Notes under the pieces: generated by a model
Seen by the model: the letters and a program-made list of their open reading frames with translations, nothing else
Told to the model about the DNA's origin: nothing
Database searches by the model: none
DNA from: Streptomyces hokutonensis
GTDB lineage: Bacteria > Actinomycetota > Actinomycetes > Streptomycetales > Streptomycetaceae
Direction of reading: 5' to 3'
Assembly: GCF_000376565.1 (NCBI RefSeq)
Contig: NZ_BARG01000042.1
Location: forward strand, 1-64,000
DNA length: 64,000 nucleotides
Shown: piece by piece, positions 1 to 8,821 of the stretch
How positions within the stretch are numbered: position 1 is the first letter of the stretch
How the letters are laid out: every line of letters starts with the position of its first letter
Position numbers and translations under genes: made by a program

Positions 1-1246
1 AGGCCGGGGAGTGTTCGGGGGAGGCTTCGGGGACGGCGGGATGTTCTACGGCGACGGGGGCGGGCTTCGCAGACGCGGGTGCGGGGGATGCGGAGGCGGG
101 GGCGGGCTCCGCGGACGCGGGTGCGGGGGATGCAGACGCAGGAGGTGCGGACGCGGGTCCAGGAGGTACGGACGCAGGGGCGGGGGATGCAGGTGCGGTG
201 GGTGTGGGAGGTGCGTCAGGCGTGGCCCCCTGAGCCGCCTCCAGAGCCAGGGGCTCGGAAGCCCGAGCCTGAAGGGCCCGCACCACCGGAGCGCTCCCCT
301 TCTCCAACTGGACCCGCTCCGCCGTCTGCGGATCCTCCGTGTCGAGCAACCGCACCGCGTGGCGCCCGAGTTGGGCGACCAGGCCGCTCGGCAGCCAGGG
401 TTCGCGGGAACGGCCACCGGAGACCGTGTCCTCCGCGCCCGTACGGTCGAGGATGTGGTCCAGGGTGGGCCGGGTGGCCGGGTCCTTGCGCAGGCAGTCG
501 CGGACCAGTTCGGCGATGCCCTCGGGGACGCCCGTCAGGTCGGGTTCCTCCTGGGCGATGCGGAACATCAGCGCGTGGACACCGCTGCTCGCGCTGCCGA
601 AGGGGAGGGTGCCGGTCGCGGCGTAGGCGAGGACGGAACCGAGGCAGAAGACGTCGCACGCGGGGGTGATGCGGTCGCCCCGCACCTGTTCCGGCGCCAT
701 GAATCCGGGCGAGCCGACGAGTGAGCCGGTGCGGGTGAGCCCGTCGCCGGCCTCGGTCTCCAGGGCGCGCGCTATGCCGAAGTCGATGACGCGGGGGCCG
801 TCGATGGTGACCAGCACGTTGGACGGTTTGAGGTCGCGGTGGACGATGCCGGCGGCGTGGATGTCCTGGAGCGCGTGCGCGAGCCCGGCCGCGAGGATGC
901 GTACCGAACGCTCGGGCAGTGCACCGTGGTCGCGGCCGACCACCTGTTGCAGGGTGGGCCCGGCGACATACCCGGTGGCCACCCACGGCACCGCGGCCTC
1001 GGTGTCGGCGTCCAGGACGGGCGCGGTCCAGTGCCCGCCGACCTGCCGCGCGGCCTGCACCTCCTGCCGGAACCGGGCGCGGAACTCCTCCTGCGCGGCC
1101 AGGTCCTCCCGCACCAGCTTGACGGCGACCGTACGCCCCCGGTCCGACCGGGCCAGGTACACCTGCCCCATCCCCCCGGCCCCGAGCCGGCCCAACAGCC
1201 GATACGCCCCGATCCGCTGCGGATCGGCCGCCCCCAGTTTCTCCAC
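1..1246 (-). CDS. Ser/Thr protein kinase, C-terminus beyond window edge
   Basis: This is a bacterial Hanks-type Ser/Thr kinase read leftwards and cut by the window edge. The translated reverse strand shows the glycine loop LGAGGMGQV near residue 22, the lysine in VAVKL, the catalytic loop HRDLKPSN near residue 135, DFGIAR near residue 154 and MAPEQ. The kinase domain ends near residue 265. A linker made of repeated Pro-Ala-Ser units follows from about residue 335. I chose the GTG at 1246, preceded by AGGGGAGG; an in-frame GTG at 1279 is possible. In this family the linker usually leads to an extracellular or sensory domain, which would lie outside the window. Confidence 0.85.
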   Translation of the reverse strand, partial: MEKLGAADPQRIGAYRLLGRLGAGGMGQVYLARSDRGRTVAVKLVREDLAAQEEFRARFRQEVQAARQVGGHWTAPVLDADTEAAVPWVATGYVAGPTLQQVVGRDHGALPERSVRILAAGLAHALQDIHAAGIVHRDLKPSNVLVTIDGPRVIDFGIARALETEAGDGLTRTGSLVGSPGFMAPEQVRGDRITPACDVFCLGSVLAYAATGTLPFGSASSGVHALMFRIAQEEPDLTGVPEGIAELVRDCLRKDPATRPTLDHILDRTGAEDTVSGGRSREPWLPSGLVAQLGRHAVRLLDTEDPQTAERVQLEKGSAPVVRALQARASEPLALEAAQGATPDAPPTPTAPASPAPASVPPGPASAPPASASPAPASAEPAPASASPAPASAKPAPVAVEHPAVPEASPEHSPA

Positions 1247-1279
1247 GACCGCGCCGCCTCCCCTGAAATCCCCGGTCAC

Positions 1280-1599
1280 GCCCCGTTCGAGCCCCTGTGC
1301 TCCGCGACAGACCGAGAATAGTGCGGGGAATCGACGAGACGGCCGGAGCGGTGTCTACGGTTCCGTAACGGGAGACCGGCCCGGCCGTGCACCGCGCGCC
1401 CCGCACCACCCCTCTTCAAAAGGCTGGGGTGATTTCTAACTGGTCACAGGGGCTGACAGTGGTTAGTTTCACGTACACACTCCAGCAGACCCCCACCCCG
1501 CACCGGGCACCCACCCTGGACAACCTGTCGCGGAAAGCCGCCGACCGCAGACAGGACGCCGATACCTTTTCCGCATCGCGGACATTTACGCTCGCCGCC
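1280..1599. other. Divergent intergenic region
   Basis: This 320-base stretch separates the leftward kinase from the rightward aminotransferase and should hold both promoters. An open frame extends the aminotransferase leftwards through it, but the composition is not gene-like and the family normally begins near the ATG at 1600. I see no clear hairpin or operator. Confidence 0.4.
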
Positions 1600-2955
1600 A
1601 TGACCCCTCAGCCCAACCCCCAGGCCGGCGCCGCCGTGAAGGCCGCGGACCGTGCGCATGTGTTCCACTCCTGGTCCGCGCAGGAGCTCATCGACCCGCT
1701 CGCCGTGGCCGGCGCGGAGGGGTCGTACTTCTGGGACTACGACGGCAGGCGCTACCTGGACTTCACCAGTGGGCTCGTCTACACGAACATCGGCTACCAG
1801 CACCCGAAGGTCGTCGCCGCGATCCAGGAGCAGGCCGCGACCCTCACCACCTTCGCGCCCGCCTTCGCGATCGAGGCCCGGTCGGAGGCGGCCCGGCTGA
1901 TCGCCGAGCGGACGCCGGGGGATCTGGACAAGATCTTCTTCACCAATGGCGGGGCCGACGCCATTGAGCACGCCGTGCGCATGGCCCGGCTGCACACCGG
2001 GCGGGCGAAGGTGCTGTCGGCGTACCGCTCGTACCACGGTGGTACGCAGCAGGCGATCAACCTCACCGGGGATCCGCGGCGTTGGGCCAGCGACGGTGCC
2101 GCCGCCGGGGTCGTGCACTTCTGGGCGCCCTTCCTGTACCGGTCCCGTTTCTATGCCGAGACCGAGGCGCAGGAGTGCGAGCGCGCGCTCGAACACCTGG
2201 AGACGACGATCGCCTTCGAGGGGCCCGCCACGATCGCCGCGATCGTGCTGGAGACCGTGCCGGGGACGGCCGGGATCATGGTGCCGCCGCCGGGCTATCT
2301 CGCCGGGGTGCGGGAGATCTGCGACAAGTACGGGATCGTGTTCGTCCTCGACGAGGTGATGGCCGGGTTCGGGCGCACCGGTGAGTGGTTCGCGGCCGAC
2401 CTGTTCGACGTCGTACCGGACCTGATGACCTTCGCCAAGGGTGTGAACAGCGGATACGTGCCGCTCGGCGGGGTGGCCATCTCCGGCGCGATCGCGGACA
2501 CCTTCGGCAAGCGGGCCTACCCGGGCGGCCTGACGTACTCCGGGCACCCGCTGGCCTGTGCCGCGGCCGTCGCGACGATCAACGTCATGGCCGAGGAAGG
2601 TGTCGTGGAGAACGCGAAGCACCTCGGTACGGCGGTCGTCGAGCCCGCGCTGCGGGCGCTGGCCGAGCGGCACCCGAGCGTCGGGGAGGTGCGCGGGGTC
2701 GGCATGTTCTGGGCGCTCGATCTGGTGAAGGACCGGGAGACGCGCGAGCCGCTGGTGCCGTACAACGCGGCCGGTGAGGCCAACGCGGCGATGGCCGCCT
2801 TCGGGGCCGCCGCGAAGCAGCAGGGGCTGTGGCCCTTCATCAACATGAACCGCACCCACGTCGTCCCGCCGCTCAACGTGACCGAGGCCGAACTGAAGGA
2901 AGGCCTCGCCGCCCTGGACACGGCGCTCTCCGTGGCCGACGAATTCACCTCGTAG
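1600..2955 (+). CDS. Class III PLP-dependent aminotransferase
   Basis: The 451-residue protein is a fold-type I, class III aminotransferase (omega-amino acid or aspartate aminotransferase family). Visible landmarks are the substrate-domain start YFWDYDGRRYLDF, the TNGGADAIEHAVRMAR helix, the PLP aspartate in VFVLDEVMAGFGRTGEW and the Schiff-base lysine in MTFAKGVNSGYVPLGG. The ATG at 1600 was chosen by family length, since no good ribosome-binding site precedes it; leaderless translation is possible. A GntR regulator follows after 130 bases, so the enzyme probably acts in catabolism of an amino compound, but the substrate cannot be read from sequence. Confidence 0.85.
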   Translation: MTPQPNPQAGAAVKAADRAHVFHSWSAQELIDPLAVAGAEGSYFWDYDGRRYLDFTSGLVYTNIGYQHPKVVAAIQEQAATLTTFAPAFAIEARSEAARLIAERTPGDLDKIFFTNGGADAIEHAVRMARLHTGRAKVLSAYRSYHGGTQQAINLTGDPRRWASDGAAAGVVHFWAPFLYRSRFYAETEAQECERALEHLETTIAFEGPATIAAIVLETVPGTAGIMVPPPGYLAGVREICDKYGIVFVLDEVMAGFGRTGEWFAADLFDVVPDLMTFAKGVNSGYVPLGGVAISGAIADTFGKRAYPGGLTYSGHPLACAAAVATINVMAEEGVVENAKHLGTAVVEPALRALAERHPSVGEVRGVGMFWALDLVKDRETREPLVPYNAAGEANAAMAAFGAAAKQQGLWPFINMNRTHVVPPLNVTEAELKEGLAALDTALSVADEFTS

Positions 2956-3032
2956 TACCCGGAATGGGCGGGTCCGTCTCCCTGGTGCCCGGATACGGGC
3001 AGGGCGGGAACCCGAACGCGTAAGGTGACGTG

Positions 3033-3050
3033 CTCGTAGACATATACGAG
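3033..3050. promoter_or_regulatory. Candidate GntR operator, inverted repeat
   Basis: CTCGTA and TACGAG form perfect 6-bp arms around a 6-bp spacer, about 37 bases before the GntR start codon. The size and the TCGTA...TACGA core resemble operators of FadR/FCD-type GntR proteins, so autoregulation is likely. This is an inference from position and symmetry. Confidence 0.55.
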
Positions 3051-3086
3051 TACGCCATCGAACGCGACGAGGGAGACGCTCCGACG

Positions 3087-3788
3087 ATGCCCGGAAGCAG
3101 CGGCAACGGCGCCGTGACCCGCAGCACCCTGCGGCAGCAGATCGCCGACGCGCTTCGCGACGAGGTCCTGGCCGGCCGGCTCCAGCCCGGCCAGGAGTTC
3201 ACGGTCAAGGAGATCGCCGAGCAGTACGGCGTCTCCGCGACCCCGGTCCGGGAAGCGCTCGTCGATCTCTCCGCGCAGGGACTCCTGGAGGCCGACCAGC
3301 ACCGCGGCTTCCGCGTCCACGAGTACTCGGTGGCCGACCACCGCGGGATGATCGAGGCCCGCGCCCTGGTCACCGAGGGCATGTTCCTGGCGCTGGCCGG
3401 CGGCCACCCCGTCTTCGACCGCACCGACGACCCGCGCACGGTCGCCGCGCTCGCCGGGGTCCGCCGCCGCGGCGAGGAGGCGCAGCGCGCCGCCGAGGCC
3501 GGTGACCTCACCGTGCTGATCGGCTACGACCTGCGGTACTGGCGCGAGCTGAGCACCATGTTCGGCAACCCCTACCTCGGCGACTTCCTGCACCGGCTGC
3601 GCGTCCAGTCCTGGGTGTGCACGGTGCAGCATCTGCGCCGACTGACCGATCTGCGCGGGCAGTTGTGGGCCGAGCACACCGAACTCGTCGACGCCCTGGC
3701 GCGCCGCGACACCCCGGCCGCGCGCGCGATCGTCCTGGCGTACAACAAGCACTCCCTCGACCTCATCGAGCGGCTGGCCGCCCGGTGA
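3087..3788 (+). CDS. GntR family regulator, FCD type
   Basis: The 233-residue protein has an N-terminal winged helix-turn-helix (about residues 10-78: LRQQIADALRDEV, then FTVKEIAEQYGVSATPVREAL). An all-helical ligand domain of the FCD class follows. The ATG at 3087 follows GAGGGAG at a reasonable distance; an earlier GTG at 3030 would place the inverted repeat inside the gene and is less likely. It probably senses a metabolite connected with the aminotransferase just upstream. Its stop overlaps the start of the next gene by 4 bp. Confidence 0.85.
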   Translation: MPGSSGNGAVTRSTLRQQIADALRDEVLAGRLQPGQEFTVKEIAEQYGVSATPVREALVDLSAQGLLEADQHRGFRVHEYSVADHRGMIEARALVTEGMFLALAGGHPVFDRTDDPRTVAALAGVRRRGEEAQRAAEAGDLTVLIGYDLRYWRELSTMFGNPYLGDFLHRLRVQSWVCTVQHLRRLTDLRGQLWAEHTELVDALARRDTPAARAIVLAYNKHSLDLIERLAAR

Positions 3789-6247
3789 CCGGACCGGAAA
3801 GGGCCGCTCCGGCCGTGGACCCCAGTGTCGTCGTCGTGGACCTCAGTGTCGTCGTGCCCGCCTACAACGAGGAACAGCGGCTCGGGCCGACGCTCGACGC
3901 GATCACCACGTATCTGCGCGACAACGAGGGCCGCTTCGGCGACTGGGAGATCGTCGTCGCCGACGACGGCTCCGACGACGGGACGAGGGAGGTCGTCACC
4001 TCCCGCTCTCTGGACAATCCCCGTGTGCAGTTGGTCACCAGCCCCCGCAACCGCGGCAAGGGCCACGCCCTGCGCCTCGGGGTCGCCGCCTCGCGCGGAC
4101 GCCGGGTCCTGGTCACGGACGCCGATCTGGCCGCGCCCATCGAGGAGTTGGAGAAACTCGACAAGGAGCTGAGCGAGGGCCGAGCGGCGGCGATCGGCTC
4201 CCGGGCCGCGCCGGGCGCGACCATCGAGAGCCACCAGCACCCGGTCCGCGAACTCCTGGGCCGTGCCGGCAACTTCCTCATACGGCAGGCCGCGGTCCCC
4301 GGCATACGCGACACCCAGTGCGGCTTCAAGCTCTTCGACGGCGACCGCGCCCGCGAGGCCTTCGCCGCCTCCCGCATCAACGGCTGGGGCATCGACGTGG
4401 AGGTCCTCCAGCACTTCCGCCGCGCCGACTGGGACGTCGCCGAGGTCCCGGTGCGCTGGGCCCACCAGTCCGGTTCGAAGGTACGGCCCCTGGACTACGC
4501 CCGGGTCCTCACCGAACTCGCCCGCCTCCGCGCCCGCTCCCTGCGCCCGGTCGACGTCCTGGTCCCCCTCCTCTTCCTCCTCATGTCGGTCGCCCTCTAC
4601 TCGGGCCGCTTCTTCGACCCGAACCACCGCTACCTGGAGGACTCGCTCCAGGACCAGAACCAGTGGGAGTGGTTCTTCGCGGTCACGGCCGACAACGTGG
4701 CCCACCTCCACAACCCGTTCTTCTCCAACCTCCAGGGCTTCCCCGACGGCGTGAACCTCATGGCCAACACGGTCATGCTCGGCCTGTCGGTCCCCTTCGC
4801 GCCGCTCACCCTGCTGGCCGGCCCCGCGGTCTCCCTCAGCGTCTGCATGGCGCTCGGCCTCGCGGCCACGGCCGCCGCCTGGTACTGGCTGATCGTGAAG
4901 CGCGTCGTACGGCAACGGGCCGCGGCCTTCGTCGGCGCCTCGCTCGCGGCCTTCGCCCCGCCGATGGTCAGCCACGCCAACGCGCACCCCAACTTCGTCA
5001 TCCTCTTCATGATCCCGCTGATCGTCGACCGAGCCCTGCGCCTGTGCGCGGGCACCCGCGTGCTCCGCGACGGCGTCGTGCTCGGCCTGATGGCGGCCTA
5101 CCAGATCTTCCTCGGCGAGGAGCCGCTGCTCCTGGCGTCGATCGGCATGGTCCTGTTCGCCGCGTCCTACGGCGTCCTCAACAGGGATGTCGTCCGGGCG
5201 TCCTGGCGCCCGCTCCTCAAGGGCCTGGGGATCGCGGCGCTGGTCTGCGCCCCGATCATCCTGATCCCCCTCTGGTATCAGTTCGTCGGTCCACAGAGCT
5301 ACAAGAGCGTCCTGCACGGCGACAACGCGGGCAACAGCCCCCTCGCGCTCCTCTCCTTCGCCGAACGCTCCCTGATGGCGGGCGACGAGATCCGCGCCAA
5401 CTCCCTCTCCCTCAACCCCACCGAGCAGAACGCCTTCTACGGCTGGCCGCTGGTCGCCCTCGCCTTCGCGATCGTCGTACGGCTGTGGGAACACGCGCTC
5501 GTCAAGGCGCTCGCCTTCACGGCGATCGCGGCGGCGGTCCTCTCCATGGGCCCCAAGATCCGCATCCCGCTCACGGACACGATCTACCCCGGCCCCTGGG
5601 CCCTGCTCGCCCACAAGCCGCTCTTCGAGTCGGTGATCGAGGGCCGGGTGGCGATGATCTGCGCACCCGCGCTGGGCATGCTGGTCGCGCTCGCGGTCGA
5701 ACGGCTGGCGGCGACACGGGAGTTGGGCACGCAGTACGTGGGCCTGCTCGCCGTATGCCTGGCGCTGCTCCCGCTCGTCCCCGCACCGCTGAAGGCCGTA
5801 GACCGGGCCGCGGTACCGGCCTTCTTCACGGACGGCACCTACAAGTCGTACGTCCGCGCCGGCGAATCCCTGGTCCCGATCCCGCTCGCGGACCCCGGCG
5901 CGGCGGAGGCGCTGCACTGGCAGACGGCCGCCCACCTCGGCTTCAAGATGCCGGGCGGCTACTTCAACGGCCCCTACGGCGCCGACCGCATCGGCATCTA
6001 CGGCGCCTCGCCGCGCTACACCTCGAACATGCTGCGGGACGTGCGCTACACCGGCGTCATCCCCACGATCGGCAAGAACTGGCAGGCGCAGGCCAAGGCG
6101 GACTTCGCGTACTGGCACGCGGGCGCCCTGGTGATCGCGCCGCAGCCCAACGACGACAAGCTGCGCACAGCTGTGGAAAAGCTGGTCGGCAAACCCGGTA
6201 AGTGGGTGGACGGCGTGTGGGTATGGGACCTGCACGAGGGGAGCTGA
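3785..6247 (+). CDS. GT2 glycosyltransferase fused to a polytopic membrane domain
   Basis: The 820-residue protein starts with a family 2 glycosyltransferase domain (about residues 18-260) of the dolichyl-phosphate beta-glucosyltransferase type. Landmarks are VVVPAYNEEQRLGPTL, the ADDGSDDGT nucleotide-sugar motif, the metal-binding VTDADLAAP and DTQCGFKLF. From about residue 255 to 690 there are many hydrophobic segments, as in GT-C membrane glycosyltransferases, followed by a soluble tail. The GTG at 3785 overlaps the GntR stop as GTGA. A plausible job is making a lipid-linked sugar and handing it to an extracytoplasmic acceptor; donor and acceptor are unknown. The coupling to a GntR regulator is unusual. 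Confidence 0.82.
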   Translation: MTGPERAAPAVDPSVVVVDLSVVVPAYNEEQRLGPTLDAITTYLRDNEGRFGDWEIVVADDGSDDGTREVVTSRSLDNPRVQLVTSPRNRGKGHALRLGVAASRGRRVLVTDADLAAPIEELEKLDKELSEGRAAAIGSRAAPGATIESHQHPVRELLGRAGNFLIRQAAVPGIRDTQCGFKLFDGDRAREAFAASRINGWGIDVEVLQHFRRADWDVAEVPVRWAHQSGSKVRPLDYARVLTELARLRARSLRPVDVLVPLLFLLMSVALYSGRFFDPNHRYLEDSLQDQNQWEWFFAVTADNVAHLHNPFFSNLQGFPDGVNLMANTVMLGLSVPFAPLTLLAGPAVSLSVCMALGLAATAAAWYWLIVKRVVRQRAAAFVGASLAAFAPPMVSHANAHPNFVILFMIPLIVDRALRLCAGTRVLRDGVVLGLMAAYQIFLGEEPLLLASIGMVLFAASYGVLNRDVVRASWRPLLKGLGIAALVCAPIILIPLWYQFVGPQSYKSVLHGDNAGNSPLALLSFAERSLMAGDEIRANSLSLNPTEQNAFYGWPLVALAFAIVVRLWEHALVKALAFTAIAAAVLSMGPKIRIPLTDTIYPGPWALLAHKPLFESVIEGRVAMICAPALGMLVALAVERLAATRELGTQYVGLLAVCLALLPLVPAPLKAVDRAAVPAFFTDGTYKSYVRAGESLVPIPLADPGAAEALHWQTAAHLGFKMPGGYFNGPYGADRIGIYGASPRYTSNMLRDVRYTGVIPTIGKNWQAQAKADFAYWHAGALVIAPQPNDDKLRTAVEKLVGKPGKWVDGVWVWDLHEGS

Positions 6248-6336
6248 CCCGGGCCGCACCGACTACTCTTCCCCCTACTCTTGCCTGACCACCATGCGAA
6301 CACCACGCTGCGCAGCGAGTAACCGAGGAGCCCCTT

Positions 6337-6987
6337 TTGGCCTGTGACCTGTGGCTGGTCCCGCTCGTCGACGTGTTGTGCCACACCCCCGACAATCCGT
6401 TCGCCGACGAACTCGCGCTCTACAACTCGCTGCTGGCCGAGGCCGGGCTCCCTCCGGTGCCGGTGTACCAGTACATGCCGGGACTGTCCGGGGAGGTCGC
6501 CCCGGTCGCGGGCTTCGACTACGACGCGCTGCACTTCCTGCGCCGGGCCTACCTCCTCCAGGTCTGCGGTCTCCCGGTGACGCCGGTGGACGACCTGGGC
6601 GGCGACTACGAGCAGCTTTTGGAGATGTTCGAGACCACGGCCCAGCAGTCCCACCTGGTCTGGCACTACGACCACGCGGGCGCCTACGTCCCGGTCGACT
6701 TCCCGCACCCCCTCGCGAACGACGAACTCCTCGCGGGCGGCGGCCCGTTGGGCTCGTCCCAAACCCTCCTGCGCGAGCTGGAGTTCGTGGCCCCGACGAT
6801 CGGCATCGACGCCGCGAACCCGCCCACGCCGCCGCAACCCCCCGCCGCTCCCACGGAGTTGGAGGAACCGGCCGTCGCCGCGCCCTACGATCCCAGCCCG
6901 TTCGCGCGCGAGCGTCACGTGTGGCTCGGGCTGCACGCGGCGGCGACGCGCAGCCTGGCCCAGGGCTCGATGATCGTGTTCAGCTAG
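6337..6987 (+). CDS. Conserved-looking protein of unknown function
   Basis: The 216-residue protein starts at a TTG preceded by GAGGAG seven bases upstream, which supports the rare start. It has no signal peptide, membrane segment or motif I recognise. The first 165 residues look folded (many aromatic residues, e.g. VWHYDHAGAYVPVDF). A Pro/Ala-rich stretch follows near residues 165-185 and a short basic-aromatic tail near HVWLGLHAAATRSLAQG. Its 3' end overlaps the convergent XRE regulator by 4 bp. No function is proposed. Confidence 0.65.
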   Translation: MACDLWLVPLVDVLCHTPDNPFADELALYNSLLAEAGLPPVPVYQYMPGLSGEVAPVAGFDYDALHFLRRAYLLQVCGLPVTPVDDLGGDYEQLLEMFETTAQQSHLVWHYDHAGAYVPVDFPHPLANDELLAGGGPLGSSQTLLRELEFVAPTIGIDAANPPTPPQPPAAPTELEEPAVAAPYDPSPFARERHVWLGLHAAATRSLAQGSMIVFS

Positions 6988-7856
6988 CGACGCGTGCCGG
7001 GGGTGTCCTCGGTGGCGGCCATGTCCTGCGTGCCGATGACGCCGAGCAGTTCGAGCTGGGCGGCGCCCTCGGTACCGGGCGGGGCCGTGAACCACAGGAG
7101 GCGCTGGCGGCCGTCCTCGCTGAACAGACTGTGGCAGTCCAGTTCGATGATCCCCAGCGTGGGATGCACGATGCGCTTGTGATCGGTGCGGCGCAGGCCG
7201 ACGTCATGGGTGTCCCACAGGGCGGCGAACTCCGCGCTGCGCCGCCGCAGCGCGGCCGTCATCCCGGCGACCTCACTGTCGCGGCTGCGGCGGGCGGCCA
7301 CCGCCTGCAGGTCGGCGACGAAGACCCGTGAGTGGTGCGGATGGTCCTCGGGCGGGTAAAGGGCGCGGGCGGCGGGATCGGTGAACCAGCGGTACGCGAA
7401 GCCGGTGGCGGGCCCGCGCGGTTCCGGCGCCCGCCCGAGCAGGGCGGCGGCCAGTTCATTCTGTACGAGGGTCTCGTGCAGGTCGGTGATGACCTGGGCC
7501 GGGGTGGTGGCCAGCCGGTCCAGCAGCCCGAGCAGGGCGGGCTGTACGTGCCGCGCGCCCGTGCCACGCGCCGACTCGGGCAGCGGCCTGTCGGCGAGGT
7601 GGAACAGGTGGTCGCGCTGGTCGCCGCCCAGCCGTAGCGCACGGGCCAGGGCGTTCAGTGTCTGGGCCGAGGGCTGGGCGCCGCGTCCGCGCTCCAGCTC
7701 GGTGTAGTAGTCGGCGGACAGGCCCGCCAGTTGCGCGACCTCCTCGCGCCGCAGACCGGGCACCCGGCGCCGGGGCCCGACGGACAGACCGACGTCGGCC
7801 GGCCGGACCCGGTTGCGCCGGGACTTGAGGAACGCCGCGAGTTCGGGAAGGTTCAC
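6984..7856 (-). CDS. XRE-family regulator with MmyB-like ligand domain
   Basis: The 290-residue protein has an N-terminal helix-turn-helix (about residues 5-75; VPGLRREEVAQLAGLSADYY). Its C-terminal domain matches the MmyB/PAS-like ligand-binding type (VFVADLQAVAARRSRDSEV, HPTLGIIELDCHSLFSEDG). Such regulators are abundant in Streptomyces and usually control a divergent small enzyme gene. Here the divergent gene encodes a tautomerase, and an inverted repeat lies between the two. The protein therefore probably represses both itself and the tautomerase. Confidence 0.88.
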   Translation of the reverse strand: MNLPELAAFLKSRRNRVRPADVGLSVGPRRRVPGLRREEVAQLAGLSADYYTELERGRGAQPSAQTLNALARALRLGGDQRDHLFHLADRPLPESARGTGARHVQPALLGLLDRLATTPAQVITDLHETLVQNELAAALLGRAPEPRGPATGFAYRWFTDPAARALYPPEDHPHHSRVFVADLQAVAARRSRDSEVAGMTAALRRRSAEFAALWDTHDVGLRRTDHKRIVHPTLGIIELDCHSLFSEDGRQRLLWFTAPPGTEGAAQLELLGVIGTQDMAATEDTPGTRR

Positions 7857-7889
7857 CCGCTCATCGTCGCCTCTCCGCCGGGGTCGGAG

Positions 7890-7910
7890 CCAGGGGTCGC
7901 CAACCCCTGG
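7890..7910. promoter_or_regulatory. Candidate operator between XRE regulator and tautomerase
   Basis: CCAGGGGT and ACCCCTGG are perfect 8-bp arms separated by 5 bases, located 34-54 bases upstream of the regulator start and about 78 bases before the tautomerase. The symmetry and position between divergent genes suit binding by a dimeric helix-turn-helix protein. The assignment is inferred. Confidence 0.55.
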
Positions 7911-7987
7911 GTGGGCTCAGCCCTGGCCCGGCGGACGCCGGGGACGGACAGTTGCCGCACACCGACAGCGCTACGAAAGAGAGCACC

Positions 7988-8203
7988 ATGCCGTTCGCGA
8001 ACTTCAAGGTCCCCGCCGGCGCCCTCACCGCCGAGCAGAAGGAACAGATCATCACGCGCACCACGGACCTGTACGCCGAGATCTTCGGCGACGGCGCACG
8101 GGCCACCACGCTCGTCCTGGTGGAAGAGGTCGCCGACGCCGGATGGGGCATCGGCGGCGGTGTCCTGACCCTCGCCAAGATCCAGGGGACACCGCAGGAG
8201 TGA
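7988..8203 (+). CDS. Small 4-oxalocrotonate tautomerase-like enzyme
   Basis: The 71-residue protein begins Met-Pro, and removal of Met would expose the catalytic N-terminal proline typical of the tautomerase superfamily. The length and the pattern PFANFKVPAGALTAEQKEQI, with the later LVLVEEV strand, match the 4-oxalocrotonate tautomerase group. The ATG at 7988 follows a purine-rich GAAAGAG. It is divergent from the XRE regulator and probably under its control. The substrate is unknown. The gene ends 4 bases from the convergent gene. Confidence 0.82.
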   Translation: MPFANFKVPAGALTAEQKEQIITRTTDLYAEIFGDGARATTLVLVEEVADAGWGIGGGVLTLAKIQGTPQE

Positions 8204-8207
8204 GGGC

Positions 8208-8498
8208 CTAGCGGATCTTGCCGAGACCCGTCTGGACGTCCTCCGCGTTCATCACCGGGGTCCAGGTCAGCTCCGCACCCAGGTTGAGGAAGAACGGCTC
8301 ACTGATCGACGGAATGTCGGAGGGGTCCTTCAGGTCGAAGAACAGGAACGCGGTGCGCTTGCCGCCGTCGGCGGTGAAGTAGGCCGCCTCGGGCTTGATC
8401 TGCTCCAGGGACTCCTCCATCAGCTTCCCCAGAGTCCCGTTGCGGATGGCCTCGTTCCCCTTCTCCGTGTCCATGGACGCTTTCAGCATCATGCGCAT
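8208..8498 (-). CDS. Small protein, possibly dimeric alpha-beta barrel fold
   Basis: The 96-residue protein begins MRMMLKASMDTEKGNEAIRN and contains EAAYFTADGGKRTAFLFFD. This spacing resembles small ferredoxin-like dimeric alpha-beta barrel proteins often left as hypothetical in Streptomyces. I preferred the ATG at 8498, although a GTG at 8507 is close to AGGAG. No catalytic residue is evident. It is convergent with the tautomerase. Confidence 0.6.
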   Translation of the reverse strand: MRMMLKASMDTEKGNEAIRNGTLGKLMEESLEQIKPEAAYFTADGGKRTAFLFFDLKDPSDIPSISEPFFLNLGAELTWTPVMNAEDVQTGLGKIR

Positions 8499-8821
8499 CG
8501 CAGTCACCTTCTCCTGGTCGGCGTGCGCGGGCCGGATGACTTCAGGATATGCCCGGACAAAGGGGGCGTCCCGGCGAGAGTGCCCCCTTTCTCGCTCACC
8601 TCTGACGCGGCAACCGGATCGTCCGCACGAGCGGCATGTCGGCGTACGCGTCAGGGTCGGCGGTCACTACGTGCCGGATGGGACCGTGCTCGGCGGACCG
8701 GCCGGCCCGAGATCCCGCCAGACCTGCTCCGTCCGATCGTGACCCTCGTCGGTGAGCGCCACCGGAAGCGCGTCTCGCAGCACCCCTTGGCCTCGCTGCC
8801 GTCTCCCCGTGCGAGCGCAAT
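8499..8821. other. Gap without a convincing gene
   Basis: Short reverse-strand frames exist (one ends near 8596, another near 8667), but none has a start, codon pattern and length together that persuade me. One reverse-frame stretch reads ALTDEGHDRTEQVW, vaguely like a regulator fragment. It could be gene debris connected with the decayed patch that follows. Confidence 0.3.

Noticed and set aside
1387..1599. N-terminal extension of the aminotransferase
   Set aside because: The extension lacks gene-like character and family members start near the chosen ATG.
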